Part shown: positions 9,600 to 18,453 of the stretch, in pieces | Numbering within the stretch: the stretch's first letter is position 1 | Layout: each line of letters starts with the position of its first letter | Origin: an uncultured Lachnospiraceae bacterium | Lineage (GTDB): Bacteria > Bacillota > Clostridia > Lachnospirales > Lachnospiraceae | Length of the DNA stretch: 64,000 nt | Assembly (NCBI GenBank): GCA_910579685.1 | Contig: CAJTVN010000009.1 | Coordinates: 56,285-120,284, forward strand | Reading direction: 5' to 3' | Notes under the pieces: model-generated | What the model was told of the DNA's origin: nothing | Database searches by the model: none | The model's input: only the letters and a program-made list of their open reading frames with translations | Program-made: the position numbers and the translations under genes

Positions 9600-10319
9600 T
9601 CAATAGTGATACTCTTCAAAAAAGGTTTTAAACCAGGGATTGTAATAATTGGCAAAGGCCATTTTCGCTTCCCGAAGCCTCCTGTCCGCATCCGCGATCA
9701 GCTGGGCGTTCACATGTCCAAAGGTGTAAAAATCAAAATGCATGGAGGTAAGCTTATCAAGGCTCTCCCGCCAGGCCGCCTCATCAGAGCCGGTCTTCTC
9801 ACTGTAGCCGCCCCACAGCGCATCCCCGGCGATCAGCAGGTCATAACCGTCCGCTTCCACCGCAAAGCTCACGCTTCCCATGGTATGCCCCGGCGTATAT
9901 ACCGCACGGATGGTGAGGCCGTCTCCCTGCCAGGTATCCGCATCTTTTATCTCTCCGTCCACCTTGCAGGGAACGGACTTGGTTCCATACAGAAGGCTTG
10001 CGGATGTCATCTCGGAATTTCCCTCCTCCACCTGCGGGATGTCCCTCTCATGAAGAAGCAGCCTGCAGCCGAACTCCTCCCTCCACAGATGCGCCGCTCC
10101 CACATGGTCGTAGTGCCCGTGGGTTCCCAGGATCAGACGAATCTGTGCCGGATCCGCTCCCGCCTTCCTGATATTTTCCTTCATCTGCTCATAGCCCTCG
10201 GGAGTGCCGCAGTCAATGAGAAACCAGCCCTCCTTCCCCTTAAGCAGATAGGCCGTGGCGTCAAAGCCGTGACTCATACCGGGGCCCGCCACCTGATAGA
10301 TGTTATGCAGTAATTTCAT
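9600..10319 (-). CDS. Metallo-beta-lactamase-fold hydrolase
   Basis: A 239-residue single-domain protein of the metallo-beta-lactamase fold. The metal-binding motif THGHYDHVG lies near residue 86-94, a second histidine region YTPGHTMGSV near 139-148, an aspartate in AGDALWGG near 165 and a C-terminal histidine in FGHVNAQ near 200. No signal peptide or transmembrane segment. Family members hydrolyse lactones, thioesters, glyoxalase-type substrates or phosphodiesters, so a sugar lactone produced by the neighbouring oxidoreductase is a possible substrate, but this is inference. A strong AAGGAGG site precedes the ATG. It lies between the ROK kinase and the phosphorylase in the same operon. Confidence 0.85.
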   Translation of the reverse strand: MKLLHNIYQVAGPGMSHGFDATAYLLKGKEGWFLIDCGTPEGYEQMKENIRKAGADPAQIRLILGTHGHYDHVGAAHLWREEFGCRLLLHERDIPQVEEGNSEMTSASLLYGTKSVPCKVDGEIKDADTWQGDGLTIRAVYTPGHTMGSVSFAVEADGYDLLIAGDALWGGYSEKTGSDEAAWRESLDKLTSMHFDFYTFGHVNAQLIADADRRLREAKMAFANYYNPWFKTFFEEYHY

Positions 10320-10329
10320 GTCTCCCTCC

Positions 10330-11409
10330 TTATGCCTGTTCCATTTCTCTCTTCATACTGACGCTGAAGCTGAACCGCTCCACCGGAGCCTTCTTTCCCT
10401 CAAAGCTCCCGGTCTGTGCCCTGTCCGCATAGCGGTAGAGATCCTCATAGGCCTTTATCCCCACGGAGATCGCCGCATAATCCCCGATCATCTCTCCCAG
10501 ACTTGCAGGAACAATCCGGCAGGCCGCCCTGGATGCGGAAAGCGCCTCCTCCTCCAGCATTTCATACATCCTTGCGTCCAGCGCGTCCTTCTGTCTCCCG
10601 TAAATACTTCCGATGACGATCACCTCCGGATTCAGGATGTCTATGAGCAGTGCCAGCCCTCTGCCCAGATAGCTGCCCACAATGCTGAAGATCTCTCTGG
10701 CCAGCTCATCTCCCTGATCCAGGGCCTTGGCTATGGATTTGCTGGAAATCTGATCCAGACAGGATTCATCCGGGCAAAAAAGAGGCGCCTTTCCCTCATG
10801 GATGGCTTTCTTTGCCAGCATCTTTCCCAGATTTGCAATGCCGCCCCCGCTGCAAAAACCCTCGAAGGATCCGTATTTCCCATAGCCGTAAGGGCCGTCG
10901 TTTTCCAGCCGTACATGGCCCACCTCGCCGGCCATTCCGGTGGAACCGCTGTAGAGCTCATTATTCAGGATAAGTCCCGCTCCCATTCCCGTTCCGAAGG
11001 TAAGAAAAATCATGTTCCGGCTGCCCTGTCCCGCTCCCATTCTCCACTCGGCCAGAGCGCAGGCATCCGCATCATTCTGAATCATCACCGGAACCCCGAA
11101 GGCCTTTTGCAGGGGAGTGAACACGTCCGCATGATCCCATTTGGAGAGATTGGGGGGCGACAAGATCAGTCCCTTTTTCGCATCCAGGGGACCTCCGCAG
11201 GAAATACCGATGGCCATCAGCTTCCACTGCTCATGCTTTTTCAGCGAGCTGCGGATGGCCAGGATGAATTTCTGCATGGCCGTATCAAAGCACTCCACAT
11301 CCGTCTCCATCCGTACCTTATCCAGAATCACGATCTTCTCCTCACCGATCCCGGCAAAGGATATGGCACATTTCGTGCCGCCGATATCAATTCCTGCAAC
11401 TACTTTCAT
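10330..11409 (-). CDS. ROK-family sugar kinase
   Basis: A 359-residue cytoplasmic protein of the ROK family without a helix-turn-helix domain, so a kinase rather than a repressor. The phosphate-binding motif GIDIGGTK is at residues 6-13; the catalytic aspartate is in IQNDADACAL; the second phosphate motif is FGTGMGAGLI. The usual zinc-binding CxCGxxGC segment after the GHV histidine is replaced by a GPYGYGKYGSFEGFC stretch with only one cysteine, which is unusual for ROK glucokinases. Likely substrates are glucose, mannose or another hexose released by the glycosidases next door. The ATG overlaps the stop of the FGGY kinase by 4 nt. Confidence 0.87.
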   Translation of the reverse strand: MKVVAGIDIGGTKCAISFAGIGEEKIVILDKVRMETDVECFDTAMQKFILAIRSSLKKHEQWKLMAIGISCGGPLDAKKGLILSPPNLSKWDHADVFTPLQKAFGVPVMIQNDADACALAEWRMGAGQGSRNMIFLTFGTGMGAGLILNNELYSGSTGMAGEVGHVRLENDGPYGYGKYGSFEGFCSGGGIANLGKMLAKKAIHEGKAPLFCPDESCLDQISSKSIAKALDQGDELAREIFSIVGSYLGRGLALLIDILNPEVIVIGSIYGRQKDALDARMYEMLEEEALSASRAACRIVPASLGEMIGDYAAISVGIKAYEDLYRYADRAQTGSFEGKKAPVERFSFSVSMKREMEQA

Positions 11410-12737
11410 AGATTACCTCCCAGTAAACTCCACTCTCCCGCAAGCTGTGCCGCCCCTGCCGCCGCCTCCTCAGTGAAGCTGCTTAAGTGCACAGGCATTC
11501 CAAACTGTTTTTCTATTTCCTGCCGAAGCGGTGCATTCTTTCGCATTCCATTTCCGCTGGCTATGATTCTCTTTCTTCCGCTTCGAAGCTGCGCCGGAAA
11601 CTCCCCGTACATTCCGCAAAGCTCTGCGGCCATACCGGCCACATAGCCCCGAACCAGATCTGCCGGATGAAAATTCTTTTCCGTAATATTTTCGATCGCA
11701 CCAAACTTTTTCCCCCGTCCTCTGGATCCGTACAGGGAAGGGCATACCGCCAGATCCGTTACCTCCTTCTGCTGTGCAAGCCGCTGCGCCAGATCATAGC
11801 CGTCCACTTTTTTTCCGCAAAGACAGTCCTGCGGCAATGCGGCGCATATCTCCTCCAGAAAAAAAGCCAGCCTCTCATAGACTTTTCCTCCGTTCAGGGA
11901 AGCCTGCACATACAGACAGCCCTCCCCCACAAAGGGCCGGACCTCTCCCGCCGTGCAGCTGATATGCCTCGTATCAAACAGGGAAACCTGAGAGCCTGTT
12001 CCCACATTGACGCACACCGCATCCTCTGACCTGCCCAGCGCCCCGAAAAAGCTGGCCTGATTGTCTCCCACCGACCAGAAAACGGGAATTCCCCTGTATC
12101 TGCCGGCTATCCTTTGCTGCGCCCTGTCGTTCTTCTTAAGAACCCGGGGATAGAAAGAGGTAAGGACGCCCGCCTTTTTAAGGCGGTCCAGATCAAAGGC
12201 CTGCCTGCAAAGATCGTATCCTCCAAAGCTTGCCGCCATAGTGGCATCCGCTGCCGGAACCGCCGCCCCGCAAAGCCTCATGGCAAGATAGTCTCCGATT
12301 CCCACAAAATACTTTCCCTCCCGGGGAATTTCTCCGTGCGCTCCAAGCGCAAAATGCGTGACCGTTCCGTAGCCGCAGTACATGGGATAACCCGTGCTCT
12401 CCGACAGATAATCGGCGCAGCTCTTTCCCCGGAACCGCTCTTCCCCGCAGGTATCCTTCCAGGTGTAAAAATCAGACACCGCCCTGCCCGTCTCGTCCAC
12501 ATACAGGATTCCGTGCATCTGTGAGGAAATTCCGATTCCGGATACCTCCCCGCACTCTTCCAGGAGCTGTCCCAGCATTTCAATCGCCGAATCCGCAATC
12601 CTGTCCGGATCCTGCCGAAAGCTGCCGGGCAGGAAAGGATTGGATACGCTCCTGCTGTCTTCGATTTCCTTCCTGTCACAGTCATACAATGCCGCGCACA
12701 GAGACGTGGTGCCAATATCAATTCCGATTGTTTTCAT
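11406..12737 (-). CDS. FGGY-family carbohydrate kinase
   Basis: A 443-residue ATP-dependent sugar kinase of the FGGY group (ASKHA fold). The N-terminal phosphate motif is GIDIGTTS (residues 4-11), a substrate-side motif GISSQMHGILY lies near residue 75, and the catalytic aspartate is in VGDNQASFFG near residue 225, followed by VNVGTGSQVS. The SSQMHG and GDNQAS motifs resemble sedoheptulokinase and xylulokinase-like members; the substrate is probably a ketose or polyol but is not settled. The start at 12737 is chosen for GGAGG 8 nt upstream and for the exact match to the family start; reading back to 12794 adds a non-homologous stretch that runs into the upstream gene. It shares ATGA with the ROK kinase. 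Confidence 0.86.
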   Translation of the reverse strand: MKTIGIDIGTTSLCAALYDCDRKEIEDSRSVSNPFLPGSFRQDPDRIADSAIEMLGQLLEECGEVSGIGISSQMHGILYVDETGRAVSDFYTWKDTCGEERFRGKSCADYLSESTGYPMYCGYGTVTHFALGAHGEIPREGKYFVGIGDYLAMRLCGAAVPAADATMAASFGGYDLCRQAFDLDRLKKAGVLTSFYPRVLKKNDRAQQRIAGRYRGIPVFWSVGDNQASFFGALGRSEDAVCVNVGTGSQVSLFDTRHISCTAGEVRPFVGEGCLYVQASLNGGKVYERLAFFLEEICAALPQDCLCGKKVDGYDLAQRLAQQKEVTDLAVCPSLYGSRGRGKKFGAIENITEKNFHPADLVRGYVAGMAAELCGMYGEFPAQLRSGRKRIIASGNGMRKNAPLRQEIEKQFGMPVHLSSFTEEAAAGAAQLAGEWSLLGGNL

Positions 12738-12760
12738 GGATTTTCCTCCGCATATCAGGC

Positions 12761-14794
12761 TTACCCCTCCGAAAACAACACCTCCATCAGACAACCCTCC
12801 CGTCCGGCATCCCCCAATGATACCGTATAAAAGTCTGCCTCCCCCGTAGCTCCGGCGCAGGGCTTTTCCTCAAAGGCGGCCTCCCGCCCGTCAATCAGCA
12901 CCCGTTCCGGCCTTTTCGCACTCAAAAAGCCCGCTCTTTCGCCTTCGTCAAGGCTCAGGATCTTCCTTGTGAGAAACTCTCTGTAAAACAAAATGCCTCC
13001 CGGGCAGATCAGCTTTTCCAGGATCCCTACCGGGACAAAATCCTTTGCCGGCATAAGCAGAAACAGCCCGGCGTCATTCTCTCCAAGTTCGAACGCAAAT
13101 TCCTCATCCTCCGCAAGAAAAGCGGCCTCCTGTTTTCTCTGGTCATACACAATCCATCTGCCGCCTCCCGTCCCCGGAAGATCCGAAAGCCGGATGCCTG
13201 CGCGAACGCTTTTTTCCTCCCCCATGGAAAAAGCGGCCACCACATAGTTTTCGCCATAGCGGTTAAAAAGCTTTAAGACCCTTTTGCCGGATGCGGCATT
13301 CTCAAAGAGACAGTCCAGAGTGGGCATTCCCACGCCGTCACAACGGATCACGGTGCCGTCCGCGCGGATCAGCGGCAGAATAACTTCCGGATCTGTCTCT
13401 CCCACCGGATCGCTGATATAGACCGGCCCCCCGCTGACTGCCCTGAGCACCGCATTCTGCCGGTTCTCTGCATGGCTGCTCCAGAACATATCCCAGTCGC
13501 CCCAGTAAAACTGGCCCTGAAGCAGGGAATTATAGCCGTTCTGGAGGGCGTGCTCCCAAAACCCGTGGGGAACCTGGGGCACGAAGTCGTCGCTGCTCCT
13601 TGCGATCGCGCTGCTTGGACGGTTCCACATATCCTCCGGCGCCATGCCCATGCAGTTAATGATGTTATTGTCAAAATGCAGCGCCGCCGAGGCGTTCAGT
13701 CCCGTCTGAACAGCCGCCGATGCCTTTCCGTATTCCTTTCTTCCCTCATAGAACAGAGAGATTGCGCTCTGTCCGTCCACCTTAACAAAGTCAATGCCGC
13801 ATTCATTTCTCAGATACCGGTGCCAGGTGTCGTAAAACCGGAAGGCTTTCCCTTCCTCCGCTGCCGGAATATTCCTTCCGTCCGGCAGAACGCAGGTTCC
13901 GCCGCTCAAAAGCCTCCCGGCCTCGGATTCGGGCTCCAGACCGTTCCAGTAGCCCATCACCGCATGCCACACGCCCACATGAGCAATTCCGTAGTCCTCC
14001 TTCATCCGGCGCACACACTCCGAGAGCCCCTCCGGGAACTTATCAGCCGCGGCGTCCAGCCCCTTAAGCGTCTGGATTTCATAGTCTGCATCCAGCCAGC
14101 CGTCATCAATCAGTACCCAGCCCACCGGCACCCTCTTTTTCTTCAGCTCCTCCAGCTTTTCCAGAATTCCCTGCCGGGAAACCTTCTGATAAAAAGCGTC
14201 CCAGCTGCACCAGCCGAGCTTCTCAAGCATAGGGGGATAACGACGCCTCTCTCTGAGCATCGAGGGCCGTCCCAGCAGGGCGAGGGCATACGCTGCGGCA
14301 TTGTGACAGCATTCGTAGGGATCATTTCCAAAGGCGCACACCAGACTGACATCGTCAATCTCGTTTTTGCCCGCACAATTGGAAGAGGCCGTCACCCGGA
14401 TTCCCTCTCCCGCGCCCTCAAGATCCGTCCGGTACTCTCTGCCGCAGACGGCAAGCAGGGCAAGATACCTTCCGCCGCCTTTCATCAGAACCAGCTGCGT
14501 CCTGGCAGGAATCTGCGCCGTCCGCGCCGGAAAAGCGGGGCGCAGCCACCAGTCCTTATGCTGATAGATCGCAAGAAGCTTTTCCACTCCCCTCACACCC
14601 ATGGTAAAACTCACGCCCTCGTGTGGATCCAGACAGATTTGCGGCCCGAAAAGAGGCTGCGCCGGCCTTATCCTTCCGCTGAGCCATACCGCCTTTAGAT
14701 CCCCCTGCTCCTTTACCGCAATCCGGCAGGTCAGGGAAAATGCTTCTTTCTGTATTTGTTCCGGAAATTCCAGACAGATCTCTTCTTTACCCAT
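12761..14794 (-). CDS. GH36-type alpha-galactosidase / raffinose-synthase-like (Sip1) protein
   Basis: A 677-residue protein matching the raffinose synthase/Sip1 group (PF05691) of clan GH-D. Seen motifs in order: LGWCSWDAFYQ near residue 193, VLIDDGW near 227, the nucleophile-type KVDGQSA near 340, and the acid/base-type RSSDDF near 400. The C-terminal part is a beta-rich domain. No signal peptide. Bacterial members act as alpha-galactosidases or transglycosylases on raffinose-family sugars, and some remain untested, so the precise activity is inferred. It overlaps the 3' end of the ROK repressor gene by 8 nt and is followed 23 nt later by the FGGY kinase, so it belongs to the same transcript. 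Confidence 0.85.
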   Translation of the reverse strand: MGKEEICLEFPEQIQKEAFSLTCRIAVKEQGDLKAVWLSGRIRPAQPLFGPQICLDPHEGVSFTMGVRGVEKLLAIYQHKDWWLRPAFPARTAQIPARTQLVLMKGGGRYLALLAVCGREYRTDLEGAGEGIRVTASSNCAGKNEIDDVSLVCAFGNDPYECCHNAAAYALALLGRPSMLRERRRYPPMLEKLGWCSWDAFYQKVSRQGILEKLEELKKKRVPVGWVLIDDGWLDADYEIQTLKGLDAAADKFPEGLSECVRRMKEDYGIAHVGVWHAVMGYWNGLEPESEAGRLLSGGTCVLPDGRNIPAAEEGKAFRFYDTWHRYLRNECGIDFVKVDGQSAISLFYEGRKEYGKASAAVQTGLNASAALHFDNNIINCMGMAPEDMWNRPSSAIARSSDDFVPQVPHGFWEHALQNGYNSLLQGQFYWGDWDMFWSSHAENRQNAVLRAVSGGPVYISDPVGETDPEVILPLIRADGTVIRCDGVGMPTLDCLFENAASGKRVLKLFNRYGENYVVAAFSMGEEKSVRAGIRLSDLPGTGGGRWIVYDQRKQEAAFLAEDEEFAFELGENDAGLFLLMPAKDFVPVGILEKLICPGGILFYREFLTRKILSLDEGERAGFLSAKRPERVLIDGREAAFEEKPCAGATGEADFYTVSLGDAGREGCLMEVLFSEG

Positions 14795-16010
14795 TCTTCA
14801 CAAACACCTCGTTTACCGCCTCACTGAAAAAGTGATCCGCCACCACCTCACCGGCGCCGATCACACCTGCATTTTCCCCCAAAGAGGATATTTCCATATC
14901 ATTTTCTCTGGCTCCCTTCACCTTATGGGAATTGGCCACATCCTTCACAATGTCAAAATATCTGGGATAGCGCTGGATCAGGATGCCCCCCAGTACGATC
15001 TTCTGGGGATCCAGTATATTGATGAGATTTGCAATCGCAATCCCCACATAGAATGCCGATTGATTCAGAATGGATATGGTGAGAAGATCTTTCTTTCCCG
15101 CCATCTCAAATACATCCCCAATCACCAGTTTCTCTCTCTTCTCATAGAGCGGATGGGCCCGCTGTGTCTCAAGCTGCCTGCGCAGCTCCTTTAAAATGGC
15201 AATACCTGAACTCATCGCTTCCAGGCATCCCCTGTTGCCGCAGTTGCACAGCGGCCCGTTCACATCCAATATGATATGTCCAAATTCTCCCGCAATGCTG
15301 TTTGCGCCGATATTCATTCTTCCATCTATAATCAAACCCGACCCGATTCCCATATCCACGTCGATATAGGTCAGATCATAGGTATCCTTTGCGTTTCCAT
15401 ACCAGTACTCCCCGAATGCGATCACATTGGTATCCTTCTGCATAAAAACGGGATATCCCGTCTTCTCCTCCAGAATCTCCTTCAGCGGAAGATACCGCAG
15501 CATGGGAATATTGGGCGGCGTCAAGACAATATCCGACTTTGTATCAAGCGGTCCGGGGACGCCGACCCCGACACCCAGAATCTTCTCTCTCTCTATTTTG
15601 GCCTGTGCGGCCACTTCCCGCACTCCGTCGGCCAGCATATCCACAAAGGCATACTGACTGCCCATGTCCTGCTCCATGCCATAGCGCTTAATCTGAAGAA
15701 TATCTCCCCGCAGATTCATCAGCGCCACGCTGGTGACAAATTTGTTGATATGTATTCCGATGGTATAGCGATAAGCCTCGTTGACAGCGTAAGAGACAGC
15801 CTTTCTCCCCACGCCGATTCCTTCCAGCTCATCACAGCGGATCAGATTCAGATCCTCCAGTTCCTCCAGAATCTTTTTGATCGCCATGAACGTCAGCCCG
15901 GACGCTGCCGAAAGCCCCGCCTTGGTCGCTGTCTTATTCTTCCGGATATAGTTCAAAACGGATCTCCGGTTGTAGTTTTTCAGCTGAACCTGCTTATTTT
16001 TTTCTCTCAT
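14787..16010 (-). CDS. ROK-family transcriptional regulator (XylR/NagC type)
   Basis: A 407-residue sugar-responsive repressor: an N-terminal winged helix (NYNRRSVLNYIRKNKTATKA is the first part) followed by a ROK sugar-binding domain. The zinc signature is intact (GHIILDVNGPLCNCGNRGC), unlike that of the ROK kinase encoded downstream. Start chosen at 16010, where AAGGAG lies 8 nt upstream; extension to 16127 adds a low-complexity tail. It lies between the ABC binding protein and the catabolic genes and overlaps the GH36 gene by 8 nt, which argues that it controls this locus and its own expression. Dyads at 17578-17598 and 19490-19530 are candidate binding sites. Confidence 0.9.
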   Translation of the reverse strand: MREKNKQVQLKNYNRRSVLNYIRKNKTATKAGLSAASGLTFMAIKKILEELEDLNLIRCDELEGIGVGRKAVSYAVNEAYRYTIGIHINKFVTSVALMNLRGDILQIKRYGMEQDMGSQYAFVDMLADGVREVAAQAKIEREKILGVGVGVPGPLDTKSDIVLTPPNIPMLRYLPLKEILEEKTGYPVFMQKDTNVIAFGEYWYGNAKDTYDLTYIDVDMGIGSGLIIDGRMNIGANSIAGEFGHIILDVNGPLCNCGNRGCLEAMSSGIAILKELRRQLETQRAHPLYEKREKLVIGDVFEMAGKKDLLTISILNQSAFYVGIAIANLINILDPQKIVLGGILIQRYPRYFDIVKDVANSHKVKGARENDMEISSLGENAGVIGAGEVVADHFFSEAVNEVFVKNG

Positions 16011-16084
16011 CTGCCCTGCTCCTTTTCTTTGACGGAACGTCTTCCCGCCGCCTTCCGTCTTTTTGTGCGCAGGGGGCGCACTGA

Positions 16085-16106
16085 TAAAACCGCTGTCCGC
16101 ACAGCG
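16085..16106 (-). terminator. Weak terminator-like hairpin between binding-protein and regulator genes
   Basis: On the minus strand CGCTGT-gcgg-ACAGCG is followed by GTTTTA. A wider GCAGGGG/CCCCTGC pair (16069-16075 with 16112-16118) can enclose it. The short T run suggests partial termination or a processing site that would let the binding protein be made in excess over the enzymes downstream. Confidence 0.35.
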
Positions 16107-16175
16107 CACGTCCCCTGCGGCGGGCAAAGGAAAATCTCCTCTGCCCGGTCAAAGTCAGGTCAGTTTCCTTATTCC

Positions 16176-17540
16176 CTAGTCCATGATCACTTCCGGATAC
16201 TGATCCTTCAGCTCCTTCTTGAAGTTTTCAATAATTGTGTCATTGTCCTGACCTTCTTTGATTCCATTGGATACAACTTTTGAAAACAGATTCTGGGTAG
16301 GACGAGTATACTTGTCCGGCGTAATGCCTGCAATCTTGTCACAGATCACACTGTATGTGGCAAGGAGGTTCTGCCCGCCGAAATCCTCCGCCGCAAAGTT
16401 TTCCGCCAATTCGTCACACACTGGCTTACTTGCCGGTATCTGATTGTAATTCTCCATATTCACTTTCTGGAAATCATCCGAAGCGATATAAGTCAAAAAC
16501 AATGCCGCCAGATCCTTTTTATCGGAATTGTTGTAAACACACACTCCCGTTCCGCCTTCATAAGAAGCATCAAAAGGCGCCGCCACACCAACATTTCCCT
16601 TATTTGTCTCCCAGTCCGTAAAAAAATCCCAGGAGGGCATTACTCTGAAAAGCAGCTTGCCTTCATTCCATGCCGCCGCCCATTCAGAACTCCATGCGCC
16701 CAGTTCTGCATTCGCCTTTGAATCATACATTTTACGCATATTATCAATCAGGCTCATCCAGTCATCTGTGATTTCCAGTTTACCGTCCCTTACAAGCGGA
16801 TCATAAGAAAAGGCATTTACTTTTACCATCTCTCCCATACCGGGCCACAGATAAACCTCTCCATTTGACTTCTCATAAATCTCCTCGCCCTTTGCAATGA
16901 TTTTATCCCAATCCGTGAGCATTACAGAGATTTCATCCGGATCACTTGTTCCAAGCCACTCTTCACAGGCGTCTCTCAGATACCAGAACGCCACAGGAGA
17001 AGACTGAAAAAGCAAACTCTTAAAATTCCCATTTGAGTCTTTCATCGATGCGCGTTGAAACTCATAATAGTCCTTTGTCAGCTCATCGATATTCATGTAG
17101 GAAAGATCCGCAATCAGATCGCTGTCCAAGAATTCATAAATATAACCTTCTTCCAGATCAAACAGATCCGGTACGCCGTCCTGACTCTGCAGAGCCGTCA
17201 AGATCTTGGTCTTATACTCGTCACCGCCAAAAACTTGTAAATCAATTGTAACATTAGGATAAACCTCATTAAACTCTTTTACAAGGTTATTTGCATAATC
17301 CGTGAATGACCAATACGTAATTTCGCCCGTCACCAAGGCAGGATCCACCTCCGCATTCTCTTCCTGTGTCTCAGGCTCTTCACTCTCCGCCTGGTCAGCG
17401 GCCGCCGTGTCCTCCGGCTCTGCGGCCTGATCCGCAGCAGGAGCCTCCTGCTTCGGCTCGGTTTTGGAATTTCCGCAGCCTGCCAGAATACCGACTGTCA
17501 TCGCCGCACTCAAAAGTACTGCCAATAACTTCTTTTTCAT
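16176..17540 (-). CDS. ABC transporter sugar-binding lipoprotein
   Basis: A 454-residue extracellular solute-binding protein of the family-1 sugar type. The signal peptide ends in a clear lipobox (LAGC, cysteine at about residue 22), so the mature protein should be lipid-anchored at the outer face of the membrane. A Glu/Ala/Gln-rich linker of about 45 residues follows, then the binding domain starting near GEITYWSFTDYANN. An AAGGAGG site sits 8 nt before the ATG. It is encoded after the two permease genes and shares their orientation; no ATPase gene is present, so a shared MsmX-like ATPase elsewhere in the genome is expected. The long acidic linker is typical of Clostridia lipoproteins. Confidence 0.93.
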   Translation of the reverse strand: MKKKLLAVLLSAAMTVGILAGCGNSKTEPKQEAPAADQAAEPEDTAAADQAESEEPETQEENAEVDPALVTGEITYWSFTDYANNLVKEFNEVYPNVTIDLQVFGGDEYKTKILTALQSQDGVPDLFDLEEGYIYEFLDSDLIADLSYMNIDELTKDYYEFQRASMKDSNGNFKSLLFQSSPVAFWYLRDACEEWLGTSDPDEISVMLTDWDKIIAKGEEIYEKSNGEVYLWPGMGEMVKVNAFSYDPLVRDGKLEITDDWMSLIDNMRKMYDSKANAELGAWSSEWAAAWNEGKLLFRVMPSWDFFTDWETNKGNVGVAAPFDASYEGGTGVCVYNNSDKKDLAALFLTYIASDDFQKVNMENYNQIPASKPVCDELAENFAAEDFGGQNLLATYSVICDKIAGITPDKYTRPTQNLFSKVVSNGIKEGQDNDTIIENFKKELKDQYPEVIMD

Positions 17541-17577
17541 TCTCTCATCCTCCTTAAAATTTTTAAAGTAATTTATC

Positions 17578-17598
17578 TTTACCAGTTTAACTGATAAA
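17578..17598 (-). promoter_or_regulatory. Imperfect palindrome upstream of the binding-protein gene
   Basis: A 21-nt dyad reads TTTATCAGTTAAACTGGTAAA on the minus strand; 9 of 10 base pairs match around the central A. It lies in the 88-nt gap between the second permease gene and the lipoprotein gene. The AT-rich arms around a GTT/AAC core resemble ROK-repressor operators in general form, so it may be a binding site for the ROK regulator encoded nearby, or an RNA hairpin that protects the 3' message. Confidence 0.4.
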
Positions 17599-17628
17599 AA
17601 CCCGTTCCTTTCCTCCCGCTCGGACAGG

Positions 17629-18453
17629 TCAGCCTTTCACCGCCGCACCGATGGCAATCTTTTCCATAATAATCTTTGACGCAAAAGCATATACAATCAC
17701 CATAGGCACGACAGACACCAGCATTCCCACATACTGAGCGCCGTAATCCGCATGGGTCGCATCCCGCACCGTGGCTATCATCAGGGGCAGCGTAAACTTT
17801 TTCTTGTCATTCAGGATAATCAGCGGTGTCAGATAACTGTTCCATGTTCCGATAAAGGTCATGACCCCCTGCGTCACCAATGCAGGTATCACTAATGGTA
17901 TGGCTATCCTGTGAAAAATCCGAAGCTCTGCACAGCCATCCACCACTGCGGCCTCAATCAGCTCGTTAGGCAATGCCCCGTCCAGGAACTGCTTATAGAA
18001 AAATACGGCAAAGCAGTTCGAGATGGTGGGAATAATCAATGTAAAATACTTGTTCAGAAGTTTCAGTGCCTGAATTTCCTTGTAAAATCCGATAATCCCA
18101 AGCTGTCCCGGAAGCATCATAGCCACCAGCACCACGGAAAAGAGAAAATTCTTTCCCTTAAACTGAAATTTTGAAAAGGCATAGGCCGCCATCATGGTAA
18201 AATAGTTCTGCACCACGGTCACCACCACCGCCAGCATAAGGCTGTTCAGGATTCCTCTTGTCAGGTCAATATTCTGAGTCAGTCGATCAAAGTTATCTTT
18301 CAGCTTATCCCCTGGCAGCACATTGATCTTTGCCACGATATTGTAATTGTCATGCGTGGAAGAAATAATCATGACAAAGAAAGGGTAAAATGCAGCCGCC
18401 GCAACGAAGAAGGCAAACAGATATACAAGAATGCGGCACAGTGTCTTTTTCAT
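17629..18453 (-). CDS. Carbohydrate ABC transporter permease, MalG type
   Basis: A 274-residue inner-membrane permease with six predicted hydrophobic segments. The EAA loop that contacts the ATPase is visible as EAAVVDGCAELRIFHRIAIP near residue 175-194. The C-terminus ends in AIGAAVKG, as is usual for the MalG group. It overlaps the MalF-type gene by 4 nt and precedes the lipoprotein gene. With its partner it should form the channel of a sugar importer; the substrate is probably an oligosaccharide given the glycosidases downstream. Confidence 0.93.
   Translation of the reverse strand: MKKTLCRILVYLFAFFVAAAAFYPFFVMIISSTHDNYNIVAKINVLPGDKLKDNFDRLTQNIDLTRGILNSLMLAVVVTVVQNYFTMMAAYAFSKFQFKGKNFLFSVVLVAMMLPGQLGIIGFYKEIQALKLLNKYFTLIIPTISNCFAVFFYKQFLDGALPNELIEAAVVDGCAELRIFHRIAIPLVIPALVTQGVMTFIGTWNSYLTPLIILNDKKKFTLPLMIATVRDATHADYGAQYVGMLVSVVPMVIVYAFASKIIMEKIAIGAAVKG

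Noticed and set aside
418..16283. Many long plus-strand open frames opposite the sugar-locus genes
   Set aside because: They lie fully inside recognised minus-strand genes, lack ribosome binding sites and have low-complexity composition typical of antisense frames in GC-rich coding DNA.
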